Positions 1 through 5,708 of a stretch of DNA of 12,519 nt are shown here, piece after piece. The position numbers were made by a program, and so were the translations under genes. A model generated the notes under the pieces. That model worked only from the letters and a program-made list of their open reading frames with translations, was not told the origin of the DNA and made no database searches. Numbering within the stretch: position 1 is the first letter of the stretch; each line of letters starts with the position of its first letter. The stretch is from Candidatus Bathyarchaeota archaeon B26-1 (lineage in GTDB: Archaea; Thermoproteota; Bathyarchaeia; Bathyarchaeales; B26-1): contig LUCD01000066.1 of the NCBI GenBank assembly GCA_001593925.1, forward strand, positions 1-12,519, read 5' to 3'.

Positions 1-473
1 CCCTTAATGTTCACCGGTGAGACCTGCTTGGAGATGATGTCCTCGAAGGCCCTCTTCCCCAACGCGGCGTACCTCTCTAGGAGGCTGACCCACTCATCCA
101 CCTTTTCCGGCGGGACGTGGTAGCCGAAGGCCTCCAACCTTGAGACAGCCCTCCTACATATCTCCCTAGACCACTTGGCGATGTCCTCGGAGCCCGGGAC
201 GAGCCCCTCGCTCAGCGTGTAGGAGATTATGAAAACTTTGGCCGCGGCCCTATAGTACCTCTCTATAAGGTTGCCTCTAACGCGGGCCTCGCTCTGCTCA
301 ACTAACCCAGCCTTCTCCAAAGCGTTGAGGTGGTGCACTATGGAGGAGACGTTCTTTCCGAGGGCCTTGGCGAGCTGGCACGGACTCATCTCCCGATGCC
401 TCAGGTTGTGGAGTATGCTCCTCCTAAGGGGGTCCGCGAAGAGCTTGGCAACCTCCGGGTCCTTTATGACCAT
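1..473 (-). CDS. ArsR-family winged helix-turn-helix regulator (partial, C-terminus off the left edge)
   Basis: Reading the minus strand from the ATG at 473 gives 157 complete codons that run off the window. Residues 10-75 match an ArsR-type winged helix: the opening helix contains DPLRRSIL (14-21), a helix-turn-helix follows with SPCQLAKALGKNVSSIVHHL (30-49), then EKAGLV (53-58) and a wing (60-75). The later part (about 80-157) is helical and charged and probably serves dimerisation or ligand binding. The ELCVC-type metal-binding motif of classical arsenic or metal sensors is absent, and the single Cys32 in the fold gives no sign of metal sensing. A TTG at 485 is in frame and could be the true start, adding four residues; neither start has a clear Shine-Dalgarno. 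The gene is divergent from the rnp4 operon, and the inverted repeat at 513-542 sits directly upstream, as expected for autoregulation. The inducer and target genes cannot be told from the sequence. Confidence 0.85.
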   Translation of the reverse strand, partial: MVIKDPEVAKLFADPLRRSILHNLRHREMSPCQLAKALGKNVSSIVHHLNALEKAGLVEQSEARVRGNLIERYYRAAAKVFIISYTLSEGLVPGSEDIAKWSREICRRAVSRLEAFGYHVPPEKVDEWVSLLERYAALGKRAFEDIISKQVSPVNIK

Positions 474-512
474 GAAGTCTCTCAAAGGGTTTCACCGTCT
501 ATAACAGTTGTG

Positions 513-542
513 TGTAATGCTACATAAAAATGTAGCGTTACA
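513..542. promoter_or_regulatory. Near-perfect inverted repeat, probable operator between the divergent regulator and rnp4
   Basis: The left arm TGTAATGCTACAT (513-525) and right arm ATGTAGCGTTACA (530-542) are reverse complements at 12 of 13 positions, separated by AAAA. The spacing suits a dimeric winged-helix protein. The centre reads CATAAAAATG, an AT-rich, TATA-like element on both strands, so a bound protein would compete with TBP/TFB for the minus-strand regulator and perhaps for the rnp4 operon. Assigning the neighbouring ArsR-type protein as the ligand is inference from position. The repeat itself is directly visible. Confidence 0.65.
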
Positions 543-561
543 ATCAATTTTAGATACGAAG

Positions 562-570
562 ATTTAATTG
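562..570 (+). promoter_or_regulatory. Possible TATA element of the rnp4-ftsY operon
   Basis: ATTTAATTG lies about 38 bases before the rnp4 ATG. It would place the transcript start near 590 and leave a short leader containing GAAGGA. A second AT-rich stretch (CAATTTTAGAT, 544-554) is an equally reasonable TATA element, so the exact site is uncertain. Confidence 0.3.
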
Positions 571-603
571 GCTCGGCTACACCAAAATATTGAAGGACCC
601 CTC

Positions 604-921
604 ATGAGCGTTAGGGAGATAGCGTTACAGCGGATACGTAGACTCTTCACCCTAGCCGTGGAGAACGCCCGTAACGATCCAGACCTAGCCCAGAGATACG
701 TCGAAATAGCCAGAAAGATAGCTATGAAGGCTAGGGTTCGTATGCCTAGAGAGTATCGCCGACTAATCTGCAGGCACTGCAAAAGATTTATCTTGCCCGG
801 CGTCAACTCTCGTGTCCGCATCCAGCAGAGAAGGGAGCCGCATGTCGTGGTTACATGCCTGCTTTGCGGCGGCCACATGAGGTTCCTTCTGAGAGGTGAA
901 CGTGATGAAGGAAACCGTTAG
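604..921 (+). CDS. rnp4: RNase P protein component 4 (Rpp21 family)
   Basis: The product is a 105-residue protein subunit of archaeal ribonuclease P, which removes the 5' leader of pre-tRNA together with the catalytic RNA and other proteins. The N-terminal half is helical (EIALQRIRRLF at 5-15, then RYVEIARKIAMKARVRMP at 31-48). The C-terminal half is a zinc ribbon with ligands Cys56, Cys59, Cys85 and Cys88, and between them the family block PGVN-RVR and REPHVVVTC. The ATG at 604 is preferred because the protein then begins as relatives do and GAAGGA lies 8 bases upstream; an in-frame TTG at 568 would add twelve unlikely residues. It heads the co-directional cluster and overlaps the next gene, whose ribosome-binding site lies inside its last codons. 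Length is normal for archaeal Rnp4. Confidence 0.9.
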   Translation: MSVREIALQRIRRLFTLAVENARNDPDLAQRYVEIARKIAMKARVRMPREYRRLICRHCKRFILPGVNSRVRIQQRREPHVVVTCLLCGGHMRFLLRGERDEGNR

Positions 922-1201
922 ATCGAGCTTGAAGAGGAGGATCAAACGCCGGATGGCCGGTGAGAAGCCGACGGTGTGGATAGGGAAGGGCGGAATCGGC
1001 GTCCCCATAGTGGATGAGATCAAGAAGCAGTTAAAAGCTCAGGGAAATGTGAAGGTCAAGGTCTTGAAGACTGTTCTCCGCGAGAAGAGTATGGAGGATG
1101 TCGCTTCGGAAGTCGCCGAGAAGACCGGTTCGGAGCTCATCGAGGTTCGCGGCCACACATTCATCCTGCACAAGCCTAAAGGGTCAAAAAAGGGTTTATA
1201 A
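905..1201 (+). CDS. YhbY/CRM-domain RNA-binding protein
   Basis: The product is a 98-residue single CRM (CRS1-YhbY) domain. The visible signature is the loop WIGKGGIG (25-32), followed by the helix IVDEIKKQL, the strand VKVKVLK, the segment VASEVAEKTGSELIEV, and the closing strand RGHTFILHK (82-90). Bacterial YhbY associates with pre-50S particles and plant relatives bind group II introns. The archaeal protein is expected to bind structured RNA, probably pre-ribosomal, but its exact target is not shown here. The start is set at the ATG 905 because GAGGTGA (893-899) is a strong Shine-Dalgarno five bases away. The upstream in-frame GTG at 896 lies inside that element, and GTG 902 is a close alternative. 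The gene overlaps rnp4 by 17 bases, so translation is probably coupled. Confidence 0.85.
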   Translation: MKETVRSSLKRRIKRRMAGEKPTVWIGKGGIGVPIVDEIKKQLKAQGNVKVKVLKTVLREKSMEDVASEVAEKTGSELIEVRGHTFILHKPKGSKKGL

Positions 1202-1203
1202 GT
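1195..1203 (+). promoter_or_regulatory. Possible internal promoter (TATA box) upstream of the S19e gene
   Basis: TTTATAAGT follows a purine-rich AAAAAAGGG that could act as BRE, and overlaps the end of the YhbY-type gene. A start site about 25 bases further on would leave a short leader before the TTG at 1249. This is the only inter-gene gap in the cluster large enough for a promoter (47 bases). It may let the ribosomal genes be transcribed apart from rnp4. Confidence 0.35.
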
Positions 1204-1248
1204 CACCCATTCAGAATACTGAGATGAAATCTGAAGGGATGGCTGGAA

Positions 1249-1704
1249 TTGCCTACACCCTACGATGTTCCTCCGGCGCTACTCATCGAGAGGCTCTCCA
1301 AATACTTAAAGATGAATGTAGACGAGATTAAACCGCCCCCTTGGGCTTCCATAGTTAAGACGGGGGCCCACGCTGAGAGGCCTCCTCAAGACCCGGACTG
1401 GTGGTTCGTCCGATGCGCCTCCCTGCTCCGGAAGATATACGTTAAAGGGCCTATAGGGATCGAGAGGCTTCGCTCAGAGTATGGCGGAAGGAAAGACCGG
1501 GGGGTCCTCCCGGAACACTCAAGGAAGGGAAGCGGAGCCATAATCCGGAAGGCTTTACAGCAGCTCGAGGAGGCAGGCTTAGTTGAGACGGTTAAGGGTG
1601 GAGGGCGCATGATAACCCCGAAGGGCAGAAGCCTACTCGACTCCCTCTCAACAGAGATTAAGAGGAAACTCGAAAAGGTGAACCCTGAGTTAAAGAAGTA
1701 TTAA
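1249..1704 (+). CDS. rps19e: 30S ribosomal protein S19e
   Basis: The product is a 151-residue archaeal/eukaryotic-type small-subunit protein that binds the 3' domain (head) of 16S rRNA; in eukaryotes it is needed for late 18S maturation. The family pattern is clear: YDVPPALLIERL at 5-16, the tryptophan block DPDWWFVRCASLLRKIYVKG at 48-67, YGGRKDRG at 78-85, and PEHSRKGSGAIIRKALQQLE at 88-107, ending in a winged-helix-like C-terminal part. The start is TTG at 1249: no ATG or GTG is in frame before the upstream TGA at 1225, and relatives begin with the same short lead into YDVP. The upstream Shine-Dalgarno is weak. The gene lies in the middle of the translation cluster, and the PDCD5-type gene follows after seven bases. 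Confidence 0.95.
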   Translation: MPTPYDVPPALLIERLSKYLKMNVDEIKPPPWASIVKTGAHAERPPQDPDWWFVRCASLLRKIYVKGPIGIERLRSEYGGRKDRGVLPEHSRKGSGAIIRKALQQLEEAGLVETVKGGGRMITPKGRSLLDSLSTEIKRKLEKVNPELKKY

Positions 1705-1711
1705 GGTGTAA

Positions 1712-2047
1712 GTGTTGAGCGTCGACGACGAACTTGAAGAGATTCGGAGAAGAAAACTCTTAGAGCTTCAACGGAGGCTCCTCCAAGAACAGCAGGAAGC
1801 CCAGCTGAGGAAGCAGGCTGAACTCCAGAAGCAGGCTCTCTTGAGGAGGATACTGGAGCCAAAGGCTAGGCAACGCTTAACGAACCTGAGGATGGTGAAG
1901 CCGGAGATAGTCTCGCAGCTCGAGGTTCAGCTCATCCAGCTGGCCCAGACAGGCAGGGTTCCAATCCCGATAACGGACAGTCTCCTGAAGGAGATACTCT
2001 TAAGGATTCAGAGGTCTCGAAGGGAGATAAAGATCAGGAGAGTATGA
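1712..2047 (+). CDS. PDCD5/TFAR19-type DNA-binding protein
   Basis: The 111-residue product belongs to the archaeal double-stranded-DNA-binding family related to human PDCD5 (TFAR19). A long, highly charged Arg/Gln/Glu-rich helix (about 5-50) precedes a compact three-helix core. The core carries the signature ILEPKARQRLTNLRMVKPE (47-65) and QLEVQLIQLAQTGRVPIPIT (69-88). The cellular role in archaea is not settled: DNA binding has been reported, and its steady linkage to ribosomal genes hints at a translation or nucleoid link (inference). Two starts compete: GTG at 1712 and TTG at 1715. GGTG at 1705-1708 is three bases from the first and six from the second, so TTG 1715 may be the real one. 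The TGA stop touches the L39e gene start region. Confidence 0.9.
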   Translation: MLSVDDELEEIRRRKLLELQRRLLQEQQEAQLRKQAELQKQALLRRILEPKARQRLTNLRMVKPEIVSQLEVQLIQLAQTGRVPIPITDSLLKEILLRIQRSRREIKIRRV

Positions 2048-2052
2048 TGTGG

Positions 2053-2208
2053 ATGGCTAGGAGTAAACCTCTAGCTAAGAAGCTCAGGCTGATAAAAGCC
2101 GGAAAAGAGAGTAAACCGGTGCCGACGTGGGTGGTCGTTAAGACCGGGGGGAGGGTTAGGGTAACCCCGAAGAGAAGGCACTGGAGAAGGACGAAGATAA
2201 AGCCCTAG
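2053..2208 (+). CDS. rpl39e: 50S ribosomal protein L39e
   Basis: This very short gene encodes 51 residues, the usual family length. The product is extremely basic: it opens MARSKPLAKKLRLIKAGK, continues with VPTWVVVKTGG at 23-33, and ends in the hallmark TPKRRHWRRTKIKP at 38-51. L39e is an extended, almost unfolded large-subunit protein lining the peptide exit tunnel, where it takes the place of part of bacterial L23. The ATG at 2053 fits relatives, which begin MA(R/S). An in-frame ATG at 2047 would add two residues (Met-Trp), overlaps the stop of the preceding gene, and has better spacing from GGAG at 2037-2040, so it may be what the ribosome uses. The gene lies immediately before L31e, its normal archaeal partner. 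Confidence 0.93.
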   Translation: MARSKPLAKKLRLIKAGKESKPVPTWVVVKTGGRVRVTPKRRHWRRTKIKP

Positions 2209-2226
2209 AGCGGAGGAGGCGAAGAG

Positions 2227-2601
2227 ATGGAAGAGGAGGAGCGTGAACCCACAGAAGAAGAGGAATCGGCAACCGTTGAAGAGGAGGAACCTGTAGAAGC
2301 CGAGGAGGCCGAGGAAGAGGAGGAGCGTGAACTCGAAGAGGACATCGTAGAAGAGAGAATTTACACAGTGCCTCTCCGTGGAGCTTGGCGCTCTCCGAGA
2401 CAGAGGCGGACTCCCAGAGCCATCCGGATTCTGCGGAGTTTCATCGAGAGGCACATGAAGCCTGAAACGATAGTTATCACGAACGAGGTGAACGAGTACA
2501 TCTGGAGGAGAGGAATCCAGAAGCCTCCCCGGAAGGTTAGGATCAGAGCCCTGAGGGATGGGGAGGGCCGGGTTATCGTCCGCCTCGTGAAAGGGGATTA
2601 A
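2227..2601 (+). CDS. rpl31e: 50S ribosomal protein L31e with a Glu-rich N-terminal extension
   Basis: The conserved L31e domain occupies about residues 43-124 of 124: ERIYTVPLRGAWRSPRQRR, TPRAIRILRSFIERHMKP, ITNEVNEYIWRRGIQKPPRK and a final strand VRIRALRDGEGRVIVRLV. L31e sits near the polypeptide exit site of the large subunit, on the surface used by nascent-chain factors. Residues 1-39 are a low-complexity acidic tail with 24 Glu and one Asp, absent from typical 80-95-residue relatives. The ATG at 2227 is supported by GGAGGAGG (2212-2219) seven bases upstream, and there is no ATG, GTG or TTG between it and the core, so the tail is probably translated. The next gene begins two bases after the TAA. 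Confidence 0.93.
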   Translation: MEEEEREPTEEEESATVEEEEPVEAEEAEEEEERELEEDIVEERIYTVPLRGAWRSPRQRRTPRAIRILRSFIERHMKPETIVITNEVNEYIWRRGIQKPPRKVRIRALRDGEGRVIVRLVKGD

Positions 2602-2603
2602 CC

Positions 2604-3278
2604 GTGTCAATCTTCCTCTTCGACGCCTTCGGGAGCGCAAGTATCGGCGTCTACATGCGGGCGACGGATAGCATGGTTATCGTCCCAAGCCAGACGTTAG
2701 ACTCTGATGTGAAGAGGCTGGAAGAGTGGCTGGAGGTTAAGGTCGTTAAGACGAACATCGGAGGCTCCGTCCTTATAGGCCCCCTCGTATGCGCAAACTC
2801 TAACGGCATAATTCTGCCGCACTTCGTGCGTGACGAGGAGATAGCAGCTTTAAAGTCGGCCTCCTCAGACATGAACATAACCATAATGGAGACGAAGAAG
2901 ACGGCTTACGGGAACATGGTTTTGGCTAACGATCGGGGAGCCGTAGTCGACCCGAGGCTGAAGAGGAAGGAAGTAAAAATCATCGAGGACACGCTTGGGG
3001 TTGAGGCTGTGGCGGGGGAGATCGCTAGGCTACCCTACGTCGGCTCATTAGCCATAGCAACGAACAGAGGAGTCCTAGCCCACCCGATGATCACGGAAGA
3101 GGAGGAGAACCTCCTGAGGGAAGTCTTAAAGGCTCATGTGGGTGTTGGAACGGTCAACTGCGGCATACCATACATCGCAACCGGCCTCATAGGCAATAGT
3201 AGAGCCGCGGTAGCGGGTTATTTAACTACTGGACCGGAACTATTTATGATAGGTCAAGCCTTGGGAGTGGTTGTGTGA
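2604..3278 (+). CDS. eif6: Translation initiation factor aIF6
   Basis: The 224-residue product is the archaeal homologue of eIF6, which binds the large subunit near L23/L14 and blocks premature joining with the small subunit. The pentein fold, five alpha/beta repeats around a pseudo-fivefold axis, shows in recurring blocks: IGVYMRATDSMVIVP (14-28), GGSVLIGPLVCANSNGIILP (53-72), GNMVLANDRGAVVDPRL (102-118), VGSLAIATNRGVLAHP (145-160) and ATGLIGNSRAAVAGYLTTGPE (192-212). Length is normal. The start is GTG at 2604; no closer candidate gives the usual N-terminus, and GGGGATT lies five bases upstream. Its place after L31e, next to LX and prefoldin, is standard for archaea. Confidence 0.95.
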   Translation: MSIFLFDAFGSASIGVYMRATDSMVIVPSQTLDSDVKRLEEWLEVKVVKTNIGGSVLIGPLVCANSNGIILPHFVRDEEIAALKSASSDMNITIMETKKTAYGNMVLANDRGAVVDPRLKRKEVKIIEDTLGVEAVAGEIARLPYVGSLAIATNRGVLAHPMITEEEENLLREVLKAHVGVGTVNCGIPYIATGLIGNSRAAVAGYLTTGPELFMIGQALGVVV

Positions 3279-3520
3279 GGATGAGTGAGGTTAAGGTTTA
3301 CAGGGTGATCGGGAGGATTAGAAAGCCGAACTTCAAAACAGTCTTTAGGAAGGAGATTAGGGCCGTCAAGCCTGAAGACGCCGTTGAGGAGGTCTACAAG
3401 CTCTTAGGAAGCAAGCATAGGGTTAAACGTTTCCACATAAAGATTGAACGGGTTGAGGTTATCGAGGACCCAGAGGAGATAAGGGACCCAACCGTAAGGT
3501 TCCTAACCTTAGGTGAGTGA
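3275..3520 (+). CDS. rpl18a: 50S ribosomal protein LX (L18Ae / L20a)
   Basis: The product is an 81-residue archaeal LX protein, a single-domain counterpart of eukaryotic L18a/eL20 in the large subunit. The typical sequence is present: VKVYRVIGRIRKPN near the start, FRKEIRAVKPEDAVEEVYKLLGSKHRVKR in the middle, then IKIERVEVIEDPEEI. GTG at 3275 overlaps the aIF6 stop and has GGAG at 3264-3267 seven bases away. The ATG at 3281 would give 79 residues (MSEVKVYRV) and looks more like database starts, so the N-terminus is uncertain by two residues. Either way the gene is tightly coupled to aIF6. Confidence 0.9.
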   Translation: MRMSEVKVYRVIGRIRKPNFKTVFRKEIRAVKPEDAVEEVYKLLGSKHRVKRFHIKIERVEVIEDPEEIRDPTVRFLTLGE

Positions 3521-3524
3521 AGGG

Positions 3525-3989
3525 ATGTCAAGCGACGAAGAAGAGTTTAGGAGGCTCCTAGCGGAGGTTCGCTACTTGGAGGGAGCCGCCGAGGCCATAA
3601 GGTCGAGGATAAACCTAATAAACGCGGTCTTGGCGGAGTTCACGTCCGCGAACAGAACCTTGGAGGGTTTAGAGAAGGAGAAGGCGGAGGTCCCGATTCT
3701 CGTACCGATCGGAGGAGGCTCATACGTAAAGGCGAAGCTGGAAGACACCGACAAGGTCATCTACGGTATCGGCGCCGGAGTAGCTCTAGAGAAGTCCATG
3801 AAAGAGGCGAGAGAAGACATATCGAACCGCATAGCCGAGCTCGATAGAACCAAGAGGTCCCTCGAACAGCAGCTCAACCAGATCATAGAGAAAGCCCAAG
3901 AGGACCAGAACAGGCTTCAAGAGCTCAGCGTGCGGCTCAGCAGAGGAGCGAAGAGGAGAGATGCTAGAAAATCTCCGAGAGGGACTTAA
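3525..3989 (+). CDS. pfdA: Prefoldin subunit alpha
   Basis: The product is a 154-residue subunit of the archaeal prefoldin hexamer (two alpha, four beta), a jellyfish-shaped ATP-independent chaperone that holds unfolded proteins and passes them to the thermosome. Two long coiled-coil helices (about 5-53 and 88-138) flank a beta-hairpin region with the diagnostic VPILVPIGGGSYVKAKL (56-72) and VIYGIGAGVALEKS (78-91). The C-terminus is basic. The start is placed at ATG 3525 because GGTGA (3512-3516), at the end of the LX gene, is a good Shine-Dalgarno eight bases away; the in-frame GTG at 3513 lies inside that signal and is unlikely. The last 29 bases overlap ftsY. Confidence 0.92.
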   Translation: MSSDEEEFRRLLAEVRYLEGAAEAIRSRINLINAVLAEFTSANRTLEGLEKEKAEVPILVPIGGGSYVKAKLEDTDKVIYGIGAGVALEKSMKEAREDISNRIAELDRTKRSLEQQLNQIIEKAQEDQNRLQELSVRLSRGAKRRDARKSPRGT

Positions 3990-4866
3990 CAAGTTCATCG
4001 AGAAGATCGCTACAACCGAGCTTAAACCCGAAGACCTCCAACCGATCCTTTGGGACCTGAAACTGCTCCTTATAGAGAACGATGTCGCTCTTGTGGTTGC
4101 CGACAAGATATGCGAGGAGGTTGAACGCCGCCTCTCAGGGTTGAGAGTTAGAAGGATGGAGGACAGAAAGAAGATAGTGAAAGAAGCCTTGAGGTCCATT
4201 CTCCTTGAGGTTCTCACGCCGCCGAGTAACGTGGACCTCTTGGAAGCCGCGGAGAAGAAACGGAGGATGAAGGAACCCCTCGTGGTCCTCTTCGTTGGGA
4301 TTCACGGAACCGGTAAGACCACCACCATAGCCAAGGTTGCGAATCTCCTCTTGAAGCGTTACTCCGTCGTCTTGGCGTGTAGCGACACCCACCGAGCCGG
4401 GGCGATTGAACAGCTCGAGGAACATGCGAGGCGTATAGGAGTCCGCACGATCAAGCATCAGTATGGAGCGGACGCGGCCGCCGTAGCCTTCGACGCCGTC
4501 CAGTACGCTAAAGCCCGCGGCATAAACGTCGTCCTCATCGACACGGCCGGCCGGATGCAGACCGATAAGAACCTCATGATGGAGATGGAGAAGATCGTCC
4601 GCGTAGTCAAGCCCGACCTCGTAATATTTGTTGGGGACGCCTTAGCCGGAAACGACGCGGTGTACCAAGCCGAGGAGTTCGACAAGTTCGTCCATATAGA
4701 CGCCTCCATCCTCACGAAGATGGACGCCGACGTGAAGGGCGGAGCCTCAATATCCATAGCCTACGTAACCAAGAAACCCATAATCTTCATCGGGACGGGT
4801 CAAGGATACGAAGACCTCGAACCCTTCAAACCAGACACCATAATCAATAATATTCTGAAACCCTAA
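3961..4866 (+). CDS. ftsY: Signal recognition particle receptor FtsY
   Basis: The product is a 301-residue SRP-receptor GTPase. It pairs with SRP54 to bring ribosomes making membrane or secreted proteins to the Sec translocon. The N-terminal four-helix domain covers about 1-85; it is short and lacks the long acidic A region of bacterial FtsY, as usual in archaea. The G domain shows P-loop GIHGTGKTTT (113-122), DTHRAGAIEQL (142-152), DTAGRM (194-199), GDALAGND (225-232), TKMDADVKGG (252-261) and GTGQ (278-281), all motifs of the SRP GTPase family. The ATG at 3961 lies inside pfdA, with GGAG only two bases upstream and another GGAG at 3945-3948. It is the last gene of the cluster. Confidence 0.95.
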   Translation: MLENLREGLNKFIEKIATTELKPEDLQPILWDLKLLLIENDVALVVADKICEEVERRLSGLRVRRMEDRKKIVKEALRSILLEVLTPPSNVDLLEAAEKKRRMKEPLVVLFVGIHGTGKTTTIAKVANLLLKRYSVVLACSDTHRAGAIEQLEEHARRIGVRTIKHQYGADAAAVAFDAVQYAKARGINVVLIDTAGRMQTDKNLMMEMEKIVRVVKPDLVIFVGDALAGNDAVYQAEEFDKFVHIDASILTKMDADVKGGASISIAYVTKKPIIFIGTGQGYEDLEPFKPDTIINNILKP

Positions 4867-4940
4867 AGGGCGAATAGATGTCTGAACCCGACGGCGTTCA
4901 AGGCTTACTGAAGATTTAAGGATGCTGAGAGGCCTCAGCC

Positions 4941-5369
4941 TTGAAGGGTCTGAGAGGAGGGAGTATCCCTCGAAGCTCCCTAAAGACGATCACAGTACTC
5001 ACGTTGCTCGTCAACATCCTCTACGCTGTCGGGATCATCCCCACCCTCAAGACGATGTTGGCGGAGATCACGTTGCTCACCCTAACATTTCTAGCGGGGG
5101 CGGCCGTGAAGTTTCTGCCCCCTCTCTCTAAAAGAGCCTTTAAGGAGGGATCAGCCCCAACCCTAGATGATCTGGTAAGCTACTTCCTCGTGAGGAGGAG
5201 GGTCCCCTCAACCCTCTTTAGGATTTTCCTCTGGAACCTCTCCATAACTCTGCTCCTGATCTTGGTCGGACTTGTAACCTTCGGAGTCTTCCGTCTGGAC
5301 ATTTATAACGTTAGGTCTGGCAGCTCCAAGCCTCAGCTCCTTCAGGGAGCACCTCCACCTCTGGTTTGA
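4941..5369 (+). CDS. Membrane protein of unknown family, N-terminal part of an apparently frameshifted gene
   Basis: I do not recognise this protein. From a TTG at 4941 it reads 142 codons and contains three hydrophobic helices: ITVLTLLVNILYAVGIIP (about 17-34), LAEITLLTLTFLAGAAV (40-56) and LFRIFLWNLSITLLLILVGL (92-111). A basic segment with RRRVPS lies between the second and third. After about residue 115 the reading becomes Pro/Ser/Gln-rich and unlike a protein, while the frame one base ahead opens at 5278 and continues as membrane protein. The last 25 or so residues are therefore probably not native. The start is also doubtful: no good Shine-Dalgarno is seen at 4941, and the frame of the ATG at 4922 has coding-like GC-ending codons up to about 4980, which could mean a second frame break. 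The gene follows ftsY by 74 bases in the same direction. Confidence 0.5.
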   Translation: MKGLRGGSIPRSSLKTITVLTLLVNILYAVGIIPTLKTMLAEITLLTLTFLAGAAVKFLPPLSKRAFKEGSAPTLDDLVSYFLVRRRVPSTLFRIFLWNLSITLLLILVGLVTFGVFRLDIYNVRSGSSKPQLLQGAPPPLV

Positions 5370-5550
5370 GGTGTCCGCCTTCCTACTCTCCGCCTCCCTC
5401 GGCCTCTGGGGAGGCCTTAGAATCAGCAACCTCCAAACCGGCTTAGACCTTATCCCCCTACCGCTCATAGGATTCATAATTGTGCTCCAATTCTCAGCCT
5501 CGATGCTTGAAGCCTTAGAGACACCCTCTGAAGAGAGCCAAAAAATATAG
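5278..5550 (+). pseudogene. C-terminal part of the same membrane protein in the +1 frame
   Basis: This frame is open for 90 codons after the TAA at 5275 and ends at TAG 5548. It encodes FITLGLAAPSLSSF, then a helix in FEVSAFLLSASLGLWGGL and another in LIPLPLIGFIIVLQFSASML, finishing with a charged tail ending EESQKI. Codons end mostly in G or C, unlike the competing frame over 5300-5366. Joined to the upstream piece near 5285-5310 it would make a protein of roughly 200 residues with five membrane helices. A GTG at 5371, just after the upstream stop, could start a separate 59-residue protein. However, it has no Shine-Dalgarno and would leave the coding-like stretch before it unexplained, so I favour a frameshift (natural decay, programmed shift, or an extra base in the assembly). 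Confidence 0.45.
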
Positions 5551-5570
5551 AGGGTCTACTCCTTTTGGAT

Positions 5571-5604
5571 CGTGGAAGCTCCAAAATTGGTGTGTTCCAC
5601 CACG
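5571..5604 (+). other. Possible hairpin after the membrane-protein gene
   Basis: GTGGAA (5572-5577) can pair with TTCCAC (5595-5600), and inside it CCAA (5581-5584) with TTGG (5587-5590). It lies 20 bases past the stop at 5548-5550. No T-run follows, so a terminator role is weak. The rest of the 5551-5708 gap shows no RNA gene that I can support. Confidence 0.25.
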
Positions 5605-5668
5605 TAAAGGGAGAAGGCTGAGATGGAAGAGCCGAAGCAACGGAACAATCCGAGAGAACCGTCAACCC

Positions 5669-5691
5669 TTTAAAGTGGTAAATAATAAATG
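5669..5691 (+). promoter_or_regulatory. Probable promoter of the GGGPS gene
   Basis: Two AT-rich elements, TTTAAAG (5669-5675) and TAAATAATAAATG (5679-5691), lie 18-40 bases before the GTG at 5709, in a 158-base non-coding gap. The first would give a leader of about ten bases; the second would make the transcript leaderless. Which one binds TBP cannot be decided from sequence. Confidence 0.4.
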
Positions 5692-5708
5692 ATGCCGTGC
5701 TAGGTTAG

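Noticed and set aside
271..527. Two plus-strand open frames of 77 and 65 codons at the left edge.
   Set aside because: They are antisense to the ArsR-type regulator, whose protein on the minus strand has a clear winged-helix sequence.
2071..2640. A 189-codon minus-strand frame across L39e, L31e and the start of aIF6.
   Set aside because: It is the complement of Glu-rich and Arg-rich codons, giving Phe/Leu runs, and overlaps three well-recognised genes.
4861..4870. CCCTAAAGGG at the end of ftsY as a small hairpin terminator.
   Set aside because: The stem is only four base pairs, overlaps the stop codon and has no T-run after it.
5601..5700. C/D-box-like fragments (CTGAGATGG near 5618, ATGATGC near 5690) suggesting a guide RNA.
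   Set aside because: No complete set of C, D', C' and D boxes with archaeal spacing can be assembled.
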